Origin: Pseudomonas fluorescens
GTDB lineage: Bacteria > Pseudomonadota > Gammaproteobacteria > Pseudomonadales > Pseudomonadaceae
NCBI RefSeq assembly: GCF_902497745.1
Contig: NZ_CABVHJ010000013.1
Coordinates: forward strand, 466-64,465
Length of the DNA stretch: 64,000 bases
Direction of reading: 5' to 3'
Shown here: positions 15,653 through 24,338 of the stretch, piece after piece
Layout of the letters: each line of letters opens with the position of its first letter
Numbering within the stretch: the first letter of the stretch is position 1
Program-made: the position numbers and the translations under genes
Notes under the pieces: generated by a model
What the model saw: the letters and a program-made list of their open reading frames with translations, nothing else
Told to the model about the DNA's origin: nothing
The model's database searches: none

Positions 15653-17437
15653 ATGACCCCGAAGCTTTCTTCCAGGCACCGGCGCGCCCTGCGTCTGACC
15701 AGTCGATTTCTGGCCCCTTACCGCTGGCAGGTCATCGGTGCGCTGCTGGCGCTGATCGTCACCGCTGCCGTCACACTGTCGATGGGGCAGGGGATCAAAC
15801 TGTTGGTCGACCGCGGCTTCATGACTCAGTCGCCGCACCAGCTCAATCAGAGCATCGGCATCTTCATGCTGATGGTGCTGGGTTTGGCGGTGGGCACGTT
15901 TGCCCGGTTCTACTGGGTGTCGTGGATCGGTGAGCGTTGCGTGGCCGATATCCGCCGCGAGGTGTTCAACCATCTGGTCTATCTGCATCCCGGCTTCTAC
16001 GAAAATAACCGCAGTTCGGAGATCCAGTCGCGGCTGACCGCCGATACAACGCTGCTGCAATCGGTGATCGGCTCGTCGCTGTCGATGTTCCTGCGTAACC
16101 TGCTGATGGTTATCGGCGGCGTCATCCTGCTGTTCGTGACCAATGCGAAACTCACCAGCATCGTGGTGATTGCGCTGCCGTTCGTGGTCGCACCGATCCT
16201 GATTTTCGGCCGACGCGTACGCAATCTGTCGCGGCTGAGCCAGGACCGCGTCGCCGATATTGGCAGCTATGTGTCGGAAACCCTCGGCCAGATCAAAACC
16301 GTGCAGGCCTACAACCATCAGGTTCAGGATGAGCGCCGTTTTGCGACAACGGTTGAAGACGCTTTCGACACGGCGCGCAAACGCATCTTTCAGCGCTCGT
16401 GGATGATCACCATGGTGATCGTGCTGGTGCTCGGCGCAGTGGCGGTGATGTTGTGGGTCGGCGGCATGGACGTGATTGCAGGGCGTATCACCGGTGGCGA
16501 ACTGGCCGCGTTTGTGTTTTACAGCCTGATTGTTGGCAGCGCCATTGGCACGTTGAGTGAGGTGATCGGTGAGCTGCAACGTGCGGCAGGTGCCGCCGAA
16601 CGCATCGCTGAGCTGCTGGGTTCGGAAAATATCATCCAGCCACCCACCACCGGGCTGGTGACCTTGCCGCAGCGCGTGCGAGGCGAACTGCAATTGCAGG
16701 ACGTGCGCTTTTCCTACCCCTCGCGTCCTGAAAGCTACGCGGTCAATGGCTTGAATCTGACCATTCGGGCCGGTGAGACACTGGCGCTGGTGGGGCCGTC
16801 CGGCGCCGGCAAGTCCACGGTGTATGACTTGCTGTTGCGCTTCTATGACCCGCTGGAGGGGCGGATCCTGATCGATGGTGTGCCGCTGACCAGCCTCGAT
16901 CCGCTGGACCTGCGCCGTCACTTTGCTTTGGTCTCACAGTCACCGGCGCTGTTTTTCGGCAGCGTTGAAGAGAATATTCGTTACGGCAATCCGGGGGCGA
17001 CGCTGGAGCAGGTCAAGGAAGCGGCGAAAATCGCACACGCCCATGACTTCATCGAAAAAATGCCCAACGGTTACCAGACCCATCTCGGCGATGGTGGCCT
17101 CGGTCTTTCCGGTGGTCAGCGTCAGCGTCTGGCGATTGCCCGGGCGTTACTGGTCGACGCACCGATCCTGCTGCTGGACGAAGCCACCAGCGCCCTCGAT
17201 GCGCAGAGTGAGCATCTGATTCAGGAAGCTTTGCCGAGTCTGATGCAGAACCGCACTACGCTGGTGATCGCGCATCGACTGGCCACGGTGAAAAACGCTG
17301 ACCGGATTGCGGTGATGGATCAGGGCAAACTTGTGGCCATTGGTACCCATCAGGAGCTGATTGCCAGCAATCCGCTGTATGCGCGGTTGGCAGCGTTGCA
17401 GTTCAATGATGGAAAAGTAACGGTTGATCAAGTCTGA
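15653..17437 (+). CDS. MsbA-like ABC exporter (membrane domain fused to ATPase)
   Basis: 594 residues: six membrane helices in residues 20-300, then a nucleotide-binding domain with Walker A GPSGAGKST, signature LSGGQRQRLAIARALL, Walker B ILLLDEATSALD and the H-loop VIAHRLATV. This is a half-transporter acting as a homodimer, of the type that flips lipids or exports hydrophobic compounds. It resembles MsbA, but essential MsbA usually sits with lpxK, so this is more likely a paralogue of unknown substrate. No clear ribosome site precedes the ATG. Confidence 0.9.
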   Translation: MTPKLSSRHRRALRLTSRFLAPYRWQVIGALLALIVTAAVTLSMGQGIKLLVDRGFMTQSPHQLNQSIGIFMLMVLGLAVGTFARFYWVSWIGERCVADIRREVFNHLVYLHPGFYENNRSSEIQSRLTADTTLLQSVIGSSLSMFLRNLLMVIGGVILLFVTNAKLTSIVVIALPFVVAPILIFGRRVRNLSRLSQDRVADIGSYVSETLGQIKTVQAYNHQVQDERRFATTVEDAFDTARKRIFQRSWMITMVIVLVLGAVAVMLWVGGMDVIAGRITGGELAAFVFYSLIVGSAIGTLSEVIGELQRAAGAAERIAELLGSENIIQPPTTGLVTLPQRVRGELQLQDVRFSYPSRPESYAVNGLNLTIRAGETLALVGPSGAGKSTVYDLLLRFYDPLEGRILIDGVPLTSLDPLDLRRHFALVSQSPALFFGSVEENIRYGNPGATLEQVKEAAKIAHAHDFIEKMPNGYQTHLGDGGLGLSGGQRQRLAIARALLVDAPILLLDEATSALDAQSEHLIQEALPSLMQNRTTLVIAHRLATVKNADRIAVMDQGKLVAIGTHQELIASNPLYARLAALQFNDGKVTVDQV

Positions 17438-17461
17438 TGGACACTGCTCGTATCGGGCATT

Positions 17462-18523
17462 ATGGCGGCCTGTTTGGAATGCCTGGATGAGGACATGAGC
17501 CGTTACCAACCGCCGTTGACCCTAACCACACGAATGATTGCGTTGATCGCCGAAATCAGCGAGCAAATCGGTCAGCTTTCGGCTGGGGGCGACAGTCGGC
17601 AGACGCCTCATCTGCGCCGAGGCAATCGTATCCGTACGATTCAGGCCTCTTTGGCAATCGAAAACAATACATTGAGCGTCGAGCAGGTAACCGCAGTGCT
17701 CGCCGGGCAACGGGTTTTAGGTTTGCCCAAGGAAATTCAAGAAGTGCGCAATGCATTTGCAGCGTATGAAACCATGCCGCAATGGCAGCCTGACAACAGG
17801 GCTGACCTGCTTCAAGCGCATGAGTTGTTGATGCATGGGCTAATTGACGAGTGCGGGCACTTTCGTCGAGCGGGTGTGGGAATTTATCGCGGAGAACAAC
17901 TGGTTCATATGGCGCCGCCTCCGAGCCGCATATCACCGCTGATGGATGACTTGCTGGCATGGCTTGTGCGCTCTGAATGGCATCCGCTGATCATCAGTTG
18001 CGTATTCCATTATGAGTTTGAGTTCATCCATCCGTTTGCTGATGGAAACGGGCGAATGGGACGGCTGTGGCAAACATTGATATTGAGCCAATGGCGCCCG
18101 GTCCTGGCGTATTTGCCGGTCGAAGCGGTTATTCGAGAGGAGCAGGATGCCTATTACTCTGCCTTGTCTGCTTCTGATCAGCAGGGAGAATCAACGCCTT
18201 TTGTCGAGTACATGCTGCATGCGCTAAATGTTTCGTTGCGTGAAGCCATCGCTAATGAGTCAGCAAGCGACCTAGTAACCGACTCAGTAACCGACCTAGT
18301 AGCGAGATTATTGTTAACGCTGGGGCCCCGTTCTCTGAGGATCAGTGATCTGATGGCAGAGATGAGCCTGGTCCACAAGGCTACGTTCAGATCCAACTAT
18401 CTCAAGCCGGCCTTAACCGCTGGAATGATCGAAATGACCGATCCTCAATCACCCAAGAATCCAACCCAGAAATATCGGCTTACTCAACTTGGCAAAATGA
18501 TGGTTAAAAAGTTGAAGTGTTAA
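17462..18523 (+). CDS. Fic family protein (predicted AMP transferase) with N-terminal inhibitory motif
   Basis: 353 residues (342 if the ATG at 17495 is used; neither start has a good ribosome site). The core motif HPFADGNGRMGR spans residues 190-201, with catalytic His190. Residues 63-68, SLAIEN, match the inhibitory (S/T)xxxE(G/N) helix of class II Fic proteins, in which the Glu blocks ATP gamma-phosphate. The C-terminal part (about 270-350) looks like a winged helix and is preceded by three 12-base repeats (18269-18304) giving a D-L/S-V-T pattern common in Fic proteins. The gene is less GC-rich than its neighbours, with TTA/CTA codons, suggesting acquisition. Substrate unknown; no antitoxin gene is adjacent. 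Confidence 0.92.
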   Translation: MAACLECLDEDMSRYQPPLTLTTRMIALIAEISEQIGQLSAGGDSRQTPHLRRGNRIRTIQASLAIENNTLSVEQVTAVLAGQRVLGLPKEIQEVRNAFAAYETMPQWQPDNRADLLQAHELLMHGLIDECGHFRRAGVGIYRGEQLVHMAPPPSRISPLMDDLLAWLVRSEWHPLIISCVFHYEFEFIHPFADGNGRMGRLWQTLILSQWRPVLAYLPVEAVIREEQDAYYSALSASDQQGESTPFVEYMLHALNVSLREAIANESASDLVTDSVTDLVARLLLTLGPRSLRISDLMAEMSLVHKATFRSNYLKPALTAGMIEMTDPQSPKNPTQKYRLTQLGKMMVKKLKC

Positions 18524-18545
18524 GTCTGCAGCCGACAGCTCAATA

Positions 18546-18579
18546 AAAATGCCCGTATCTCGCGATACGGGCATTTTTT
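18546..18579. terminator. Strong bidirectional terminator between fic and slt
   Basis: AAAATGCCCGTATC (18546-18559), TCGC loop, GATACGGGCATTTT (18564-18577), then TT. The symmetrical A and T runs serve both convergent genes. Confidence 0.9.
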
Positions 18580-18602
18580 GTTACTCGGCGTCAGTCGCGT
18601 GA

Positions 18603-20531
18603 TCACTGATCATCAAAATACCGCTCATGCCAATCCACTAGTGGCTGTGGCGAGTTGAGCTTCTGGCCGTAGATCACCGAGTACGACAACACGTTCTGCA
18701 CGTACTGACGGGTTTCATCGAACGGGATGCTTTCCACCCAGACGTCAAAGCTCAGGTGATCAGCACCGCGCAGCCATTGGCGCACACGGCCGGGGCCGGC
18801 GTTGTAGGCGGCGGAAGCGAGGACGCGGTTGCCGTTGAACTGGCTGTGCACCTGACTCAGGTAAGCGGCGCCGAGTTGAATGTTCTTGTCTGGATCGAGC
18901 ACTTGCTGCGGCGAGGCCAGCGGGATGCTGAACTTGCGCGCGGTTTCCTTGGCGGTGCCGGGCATCAGTTGCATCAGACCGCTGGCGCCGACGCCGGAGC
19001 GGGCGTCGTCCATGAAGGCACTTTCCTGGCGGGTGATGGCAAACACCCAGCTCGAATGCAGGCCACGCACCTTGGCTTCACGCACGAGGGTTTCGCGGTG
19101 GGCCATCGGGAAGCGGATATCCAGATCGTCCCAATACTGCGCCTGACTGATGGTGCGGATCGCCGGGAAGTACCATTTCAGGTCGTAAGCCAGTTTCGCC
19201 TGGGCAACCATTTCATCGCGATTGAAATGGCGGCTGACGTGATACCACTCGCGGCGTCCGTCGACGATCTGCCCGCGGGCGTGGAATTCCAGCGCGCGAC
19301 GTACGCCCGGGGTGTTGCGCACCTTGTTGATCAGCGCCTGGCTGAGGATCAATGGCTTGTTGTTCAGCGAATAGGGCGATTGCGAACGGTCGGCGGCGAG
19401 GAAACCGTAGAAATCCCGTTCGCGCGCAAGGTTTTTGTACAGGGTCTGCGCTTCCGGGTTCTGCGGCTGGGCCAGTTCCAGACTGCGCGCCTGCCAGTAG
19501 CGCCAGCGGTTGGTGGTGGCCAGGTCCTGCGGCAGGCGGCGGGTCAACTGATACGCATCGTCCCAGCGCGCCAGACGCAACAGCAAGCGCAAACGCCATT
19601 CCGAGACAGTGTTGTCGCGCAGTTCCGGGTCGTACTTGGTCATCACATCCAGCGCGCGGCTGTCGAAACGCCGGGCGAGAGTCAGGCCGATCTCCCGGGC
19701 GATCGCAACTTTTTCATCGCGGGAGAAATGCATGCTGCTGGCATAACCGTCGAGCAGCGCCATGGCCTTGTCCGGATCCTGACGAGCGAGGCGGCGCAGA
19801 CCGAGGCTGACCACGTCGGACATCGGCTCGTCGGCCGGGGTGAAGCGCGAAGGCTGGTTGAGCAGTTCGGGCTTCTGCGCGACATCGACCAGCAAACGAC
19901 CACGCGGGGCGAGGGTGGTCAAGCCGTTGACCAGACTGTTGGCCAGTGGATAGTTGCGCGTCTGAGCGGCGAGCTTGGTGCGCTCCCAGCGTTTCTGCTC
20001 GGTGAGCTGGCCGTCGGCGGCCCAGATGCCGAACAGCGCGTCACAGGCGGCGGGCTGCGATTTGCCGGTCAGCCAGAGTTTGTCCGCGCTGGCGTAACCT
20101 TCGGCTTTTTTGTCATGGGTGATCTGGTACTGCGCATTCAGGCAGTCCAGTTCAGTGAAGTTGAGTTTCGGGTCGTAGTATTTGACGAAAGTCGCCCAGT
20201 CGCCACGGTCGGCGAGCCAGCGCAACCAGCGCAGCTTCATCCAGTTGGCCTGGGGCAAGTCACCGTGCTCGGCGAGAAACTTCTCGATCTCGGCGTTGCT
20301 CGCGGTTTTCAGGCGCGCGGTCAGTTCGTCGTAGGCCAGGTACGGTTCCAGCGGGTAATCGGCCAATGCCTGGCTGTAGCGGAAGTACGGGCCGGTATCG
20401 CCCTTGGCCAGCGCGCGCTTGGCTTCATCGTAATACTGGCGTTGGGTGGACAGGTCCACCGCCTGGGCGGATTGAGCGGCAGCGGCGGTAAGTAGCAAAC
20501 AGGACAAAACACTGAAAAGGCGACTGCGCAT
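18603..20531 (-). CDS. slt: Soluble lytic murein transglycosylase
   Basis: 642 residues from MRSRLFSVLSCLLLTAAAAQ, with GGA at proper distance; an upstream Met at 20570 would precede the signal peptide awkwardly. Signal peptidase cut is expected after SAQA. A long superhelical domain is followed by the C-terminal lysozyme-like domain with the catalytic glutamate in FAITRQESAFM, then GASGLMQLMPGTA and YNAGPGRVRQWL. The periplasmic enzyme cleaves the MurNAc-GlcNAc bond, releasing 1,6-anhydro products that NagZ (34063) later processes. Divergent from uup. Confidence 0.96.
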   Translation of the reverse strand: MRSRLFSVLSCLLLTAAAAQSAQAVDLSTQRQYYDEAKRALAKGDTGPYFRYSQALADYPLEPYLAYDELTARLKTASNAEIEKFLAEHGDLPQANWMKLRWLRWLADRGDWATFVKYYDPKLNFTELDCLNAQYQITHDKKAEGYASADKLWLTGKSQPAACDALFGIWAADGQLTEQKRWERTKLAAQTRNYPLANSLVNGLTTLAPRGRLLVDVAQKPELLNQPSRFTPADEPMSDVVSLGLRRLARQDPDKAMALLDGYASSMHFSRDEKVAIAREIGLTLARRFDSRALDVMTKYDPELRDNTVSEWRLRLLLRLARWDDAYQLTRRLPQDLATTNRWRYWQARSLELAQPQNPEAQTLYKNLARERDFYGFLAADRSQSPYSLNNKPLILSQALINKVRNTPGVRRALEFHARGQIVDGRREWYHVSRHFNRDEMVAQAKLAYDLKWYFPAIRTISQAQYWDDLDIRFPMAHRETLVREAKVRGLHSSWVFAITRQESAFMDDARSGVGASGLMQLMPGTAKETARKFSIPLASPQQVLDPDKNIQLGAAYLSQVHSQFNGNRVLASAAYNAGPGRVRQWLRGADHLSFDVWVESIPFDETRQYVQNVLSYSVIYGQKLNSPQPLVDWHERYFDDQ

Positions 20532-20745
20532 GAGACATCCGGGCAGAGAAATCATGACAAGTGCCGACACGAATCAGCACTGAATTGTCTGTAGCTTAGC
20601 CTTTTGCCAGCAAGCGGCGAAAGCTTTGCTGGCCTCGCAGCACAAGTTCGCAACAAATGTTGTGCAGAGTGCTTCGACAGACAAATTGCCGGCCTGCTGA
20701 AGCCCTAACTCAGGTAGAATGCGCGCCCGGTTTTTGGAGAAGCTC

Positions 20746-22668
20746 ATGACCCTGCTCAAATTCAGCGATGTGTCCCTTGCGTTCGGCGCTATGCCGTTGT
20801 TGGACAAGGTGTCCTGGCAGATCGCCCGTGGTGAGCGGGTGTGCATCATCGGCCGCAACGGCACTGGCAAGTCCAGCATGATGAAACTGGTCAAGGGCGA
20901 CCAGAAGCCCGATGAAGGCTCGGTGTGGCGTGCCCCCGGTCTGAAAATCGGCGAATTGCCGCAGGAATTGCCGGTGGCCGACGATCGGACGGTGTTCGAC
21001 GTGGTCGCGGAAGGCCTTGATGGCGTGGGTGCGTTGCTCGCCGAGTACCATCACCTCGCGCAGAACTGCGTCACTGAAGAAGACCTGAACAAGCTGATGC
21101 ACGTTCAGCAAGACCTCGAAGCCCGTGATGGCTGGCGTTTGCAGACTCTGGTCGAAAGCACCTTGAGCCGTCTGCAACTGCCGGCCGACAAGACCCTCGC
21201 CCAGTTGTCCGGCGGCTGGCGTCGTCGCGTGCTGCTGGCGCAGGCGCTGGTGTCCGAGCCGGATCTGCTGCTGCTCGACGAACCGACCAACCACCTGGAC
21301 ATCGGTGCGATTGCCTGGCTCGAAGAAGCGCTGAAAGATTTCCAGGGCGCCGTGCTGTTCATCACGCACGACCGTTCCTTCCTGCAAAACCTTGCCACGC
21401 GCATTCTTGAACTGGATCGCGGCGGCCTGATCGACTGGAACGGCGACTACGCCAGTTTCCTCGTGCACAAAGAAGCCGCGCTGGCCGCTGAAGAAACCGC
21501 CAACGCGCTGTTCGACAAGAAACTGGCCCAGGAAGAAGTCTGGATCCGCCAAGGCATCAAGGCTCGTCGCACCCGCAACGAAGGCCGCGTCCGCGCCCTG
21601 AAAGCGTTGCGCGTCGAGCGTAGCGAACGTCGTGAGCGCACCGGCAAGGCCAACATTCAGTTGGACACTGCCGACAAGTCCGGCAAGCAGGTGATGGTCC
21701 TCGAGAACGTGAGTTTCGCTCACCCGGGCGGCCCGTTCCTGATCAAGGATTTCTCGATGGTCCTGACGCGCGGCGACCGTATCGGCCTGCTCGGCGCCAA
21801 CGGTACCGGCAAGACCACGTTGCTGAAGCTGATGCTCAGCGGTCTGCAACCGACCAGCGGCAAAGTGGAAGAGGGCACGCGGATCGACGTGGCGTACTTC
21901 GACCAACTGCGTCATCAGCTGGATCTGGAAAAAACCGTGATCGATAACGTCGCCGAAGGTCGCGATTTCATCGATATCGACGGGCAGAGCCGTCACGTGC
22001 TGAGCTACCTCGGTGACTTCCTGTTCAGCCCGCAGCGTGCCCGCACGCCGGTCAAGGCGCTGTCGGGTGGTGAGCGTGCGCGTCTGTTGCTGGCCAAGTT
22101 GTTCAGCAAGCCGGCGAACCTGCTGGTCCTCGACGAACCGACCAACGACCTCGACGTGGAAACCCTTGAGCTGCTCGAAGAAGTGCTGCTGACCTTCAAC
22201 GGCACCGTGCTGATGGTCAGCCACGACCGGGCATTCCTCGACAACGTGGTCACCAGCACCCTGGTCTTCGAAGGTGAAGGCAAGGTGCGTGAATACGTCG
22301 GTGGTTATCAGGACTGGATTCGTCAGGGCGGCTCGCCGCGTCTGTTGGGCGTGACTGAAAGCAAGTCGGGTAAGGCTGACCTGAATTCGGCGGTGGTCAC
22401 TGCCGAGCCTGCTGTAGTTGCAGCACCTGCCGCTGCTGCCCCGGCGGCCAAGAAGAAGCTGAGCTACAAGCTGCAGCGCGAGCTGGAAGCGTTGCCGGGC
22501 GATATCGACACCAAGGAACAGCAGATTGCTGCGGTAGAAGCCGAAATGGCTGAAGCTGGCTTCTATCAGCGCCCTGCGGCAGAAACGGCCAAGGTGATTG
22601 CTTCGCTGGAGCAGTTGCAGGCTGAGCTGGATGCGTTGATGGAGCGTTGGGCCGAGCTGGATGCCTGA
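20746..22668 (+). CDS. uup: ABC-F family ATPase Uup
   Basis: 640 residues from MTLLKFSDVSLAFG (GGAG six bases upstream; an in-frame ATG at 20719 is earlier but unsupported). Two ATPase domains lack membrane segments: first Walker A GRNGTGKSS and signature LSGGWRRR, second Walker A GANGTGKTT and signature LSGGERAR, both with LLDEPTN/VLDEPTN Walker B. The linker between them is charged, and a C-terminal coiled coil (LSYKLQRELEAL..) distinguishes Uup from EttA. Uup associates with ribosomes and affects branched-DNA stability and transposon excision in E. coli. Confidence 0.94.
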   Translation: MTLLKFSDVSLAFGAMPLLDKVSWQIARGERVCIIGRNGTGKSSMMKLVKGDQKPDEGSVWRAPGLKIGELPQELPVADDRTVFDVVAEGLDGVGALLAEYHHLAQNCVTEEDLNKLMHVQQDLEARDGWRLQTLVESTLSRLQLPADKTLAQLSGGWRRRVLLAQALVSEPDLLLLDEPTNHLDIGAIAWLEEALKDFQGAVLFITHDRSFLQNLATRILELDRGGLIDWNGDYASFLVHKEAALAAEETANALFDKKLAQEEVWIRQGIKARRTRNEGRVRALKALRVERSERRERTGKANIQLDTADKSGKQVMVLENVSFAHPGGPFLIKDFSMVLTRGDRIGLLGANGTGKTTLLKLMLSGLQPTSGKVEEGTRIDVAYFDQLRHQLDLEKTVIDNVAEGRDFIDIDGQSRHVLSYLGDFLFSPQRARTPVKALSGGERARLLLAKLFSKPANLLVLDEPTNDLDVETLELLEEVLLTFNGTVLMVSHDRAFLDNVVTSTLVFEGEGKVREYVGGYQDWIRQGGSPRLLGVTESKSGKADLNSAVVTAEPAVVAAPAAAAPAAKKKLSYKLQRELEALPGDIDTKEQQIAAVEAEMAEAGFYQRPAAETAKVIASLEQLQAELDALMERWAELDA

Positions 22669-22683
22669 TTGATCCTGATGTGA

Positions 22684-22720
22684 AAAAGCCCGGCGTTCAG
22701 TGATGAGCGCCGGGCTTTTC
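22684..22720. terminator. Intrinsic terminator after uup
   Basis: AAAAGCCCGGCG (22684-22695), 12-nt loop, CGCCGGGCTTTT (22708-22719) then C. Confidence 0.85.
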
Positions 22721-22740
22721 ATATGCGGGTGGAGACCCAA

Positions 22741-22830
22741 TGTGGGAGCGAGCCTGCTCGCGAATGCGGTGTGTCAGGCGGCATTAATGCTGAATGTGCC
22801 GACGCCTTCGCGAGCAGGCTCGCTCCCACA
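22741..22830. repeat. REP pair, inward-facing
   Basis: TGTGGGAGCGAGCCTGCTCG CGAA to the inverted copy ending CTCGCTCCCACA, spacer including GCGGTGTGTCAGGCGGCATT. Lies between the uup terminator and the leftward stress-protein gene. Confidence 0.9.
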
Positions 22831-22842
22831 ATGGTCAGTGCT

Positions 22843-23280
22843 TCAGCGTTTGATCAGGTGTACCGCCAGTACATCGCAAGGCGCGCCGTGCAGTACGTCA
22901 TTGGCGGTCGAACCCAGCAACAGCGCCAGACCATGGCGGCCATGGCTGCCGACCACGATCAGATCGCACGTGTTTTCCTTGGCGAAATGATGGATTTCCT
23001 GGCGAGGCTGGCCATAGGTCAGGTGGCAGTTTGCACCTTCAAGTTCTGCATATTTGGCTTTCAAGCGCTCAAGACGTTCCTTGGCCTGATCGAACTGCTG
23101 TTGTTGCAGTTGTGACAGATCCATGGGTACGTCGCCGCCGAACGCCATGGCCATCGGTTCGACAATATGCACCAGCGACAGCTTGGCGTTATTGCTCACC
23201 GACAGCTCGCGCGCGCGGTGAATCACAGGGTCGCACTCTTCGGTCAGATCTACGGCGACCAGGATATGGGTGTAGGGCAT
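22843..23280 (-). CDS. uspA: Universal stress protein (UspA family)
   Basis: 145 residues from MPYTHILVAVDLTEECD, with GAGGAG six bases upstream. A single Usp domain with the fold-defining start strand and the C-terminal nucleotide-loop region VVGSHGRHGLALLLGSTAND, which fits the ATP-binding G2xG9xG(S/T) pattern. Cytosolic and probably dimeric; induced by growth arrest and low oxygen in relatives. Confidence 0.92.
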   Translation of the reverse strand: MPYTHILVAVDLTEECDPVIHRARELSVSNNAKLSLVHIVEPMAMAFGGDVPMDLSQLQQQQFDQAKERLERLKAKYAELEGANCHLTYGQPRQEIHHFAKENTCDLIVVGSHGRHGLALLLGSTANDVLHGAPCDVLAVHLIKR

Positions 23281-23383
23281 GAGGTGCTCCTCGTGACGGT
23301 TCAATATTGTTAAGTATGGCTGGTTTCAAGCGCATTGGTTCCAAAGTGACACAATGCGCTCACCAAGAATTGGGAATAGAGAT

Positions 23384-23821
23384 ATGACGGTCTGGTTAGT
23401 GGTGTCAATCCTGCTGGTGGTTTTAAGTCCGCTGGCGTGGCTGCGGCCATCGCGCGCGCAAAGCGGTCGCATCGCCCTGCGCATGGAGGCGCGACGCATC
23501 GGTCTGGCCATGCAGCTGGCGCCTCAGGAATGGCCACACTGGCTGGCGCAAGAGCCGCCTAACCCGTGTGCGCAGTATCATCGGCCACGTCGCAGCAAGC
23601 AGCCTGTCTGCTGGACCTACTGGCAGAAATCGCCGGGTGTGTGGGTCAATCAGTGGCAGGAAGTCTGCGAGGATCAAGCGCTGCTCAATCATTTCGAAAA
23701 GTTGCCGAGCAACGTTTTCAAGGTCGAGGCAGACAAGCAGATGATCGCGTTGTATTGGGGCGAGAAGGGCGAAGCCAGCGTTTTGCAGGATATCGACGCC
23801 ACTCTGAAAGCGCTGGCGTGA
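23384..23821 (+). CDS. Membrane-anchored hypothetical protein
   Basis: 145 residues from MTVWLVVSILLVVLSPLAWL; a Met ten codons upstream would put charged residues in front of this segment. There is one N-terminal membrane helix, then a basic linker (RPSRAQSGRIALRMEARRIG), a Trp-rich soluble domain (EWPHWLAQEPPNP; CWTYWQKSPGVWVNQW) and an acidic C-terminus. No known motif. Its place between the usp gene and fadBA matches the small hypothetical genes at this point in P. aeruginosa (from memory). Confidence 0.75.
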   Translation: MTVWLVVSILLVVLSPLAWLRPSRAQSGRIALRMEARRIGLAMQLAPQEWPHWLAQEPPNPCAQYHRPRRSKQPVCWTYWQKSPGVWVNQWQEVCEDQALLNHFEKLPSNVFKVEADKQMIALYWGEKGEASVLQDIDATLKALA

Positions 23822-23869
23822 GGCGCGGACTTTTCCCACTGCAATGGTGGGGAAGGTCTGGCAGACGCG

Positions 23870-24020
23870 CAATAAAAAGCCCGACATGATTCATCGGGCG
23901 GGGTTGGCCAGGCAGGCCGGAAAATCTTTTGATGTCGACTCGGTCAGCGCATCTCCGTGTAGTCACTCCAGCGTAGCCCTTTAAACAAGGGCTGCCGCGA
24001 ATTAGGGCGACTTTTCTAAC
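23870..24020 (-). ncRNA. Candidate minus-strand small RNA upstream of fadB
   Basis: A transcript running leftward from about 24020 would contain the hairpin AGCCCTTGTTTAAAGGGCT, two GGA trinucleotides in exposed-looking sequence (CTGGAGTGAC, ACGGAGATG), and would end at the terminator 23874-23899. No gene on that strand needs this terminator. A weak -10 (TAGAAT) lies near 24030. Evidence is structural only. Confidence 0.35.
23874..23899 (-). terminator. Minus-strand intrinsic terminator without an obvious gene
   Basis: On the minus strand GCCCGA, a loop with partial pairing, TCGGGC, then TTTTTATT. On the plus strand the stem is followed by GGGG and not T, so it is not a terminator for the hypothetical gene ending at 23821. 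Confidence 0.6.
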
Positions 24021-24161
24021 TATTGATTCTATGAATGGCTTCACATGCAGACGCGTGTTGCTGGTCTTCGTCTTACGGAAATGACCGCAAAGTCGCATTT
24101 CAACCCGTATTTTGGGCGATTGACAATTGTTGGAAATTCCGTGAAGGTGACGTACCCAAAT

Positions 24162-24175
24162 CAAACGGGCGTATG
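24162..24175 (+). promoter_or_regulatory. Near-consensus PsrA operator upstream of fadB
   Basis: CAAAC-GGGC-GTATG matches the published PsrA motif (G/C)AAAC-N2-4-GTTT(G/C) with one mismatch. PsrA is encoded 9 kb away in this window, and fadBA is a known PsrA target in P. aeruginosa. The distance to the fadB start is 163 bases. Confidence 0.5.
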
Positions 24176-24338
24176 AATTGAGCGTTTGTCTTACAGACTG
24201 CTCCTACAGAATCCCGACTATCGCGTTGGCGGGTGTGCCGGGTGGATTGGCGTCAGCATCGACGAAAAAACGTCCTGCCGAGCCATTCGCCTGCGTCCGA
24301 CGTGTACTGTTCAGCTTCCATATCGTGGAGATCAGTTG

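Larger units (their letters stand above)
23822..24338. other. 517-base region upstream of fadB
   Basis: No supported gene. It holds a minus-strand terminator (23874-23899), a hairpin AGCCCTT..AAGGGCT on the same strand near 23977-23995, a near-consensus PsrA site (24162-24175), a larger imperfect dyad with CAAACG/CGTTTG arms at 24162-24167 and 24183-24188, and a long fadB leader. The fadB frame is open upstream to 24186 but the added residues are not FadB-like. Confidence 0.6.

Noticed and set aside
20710..22740. 676-codon minus-strand open frame opposite uup
   Set aside because: Mirrors the codon structure of uup, is rich in His/Gln/Arg as antisense frames of GC-rich genes are, and matches no family.
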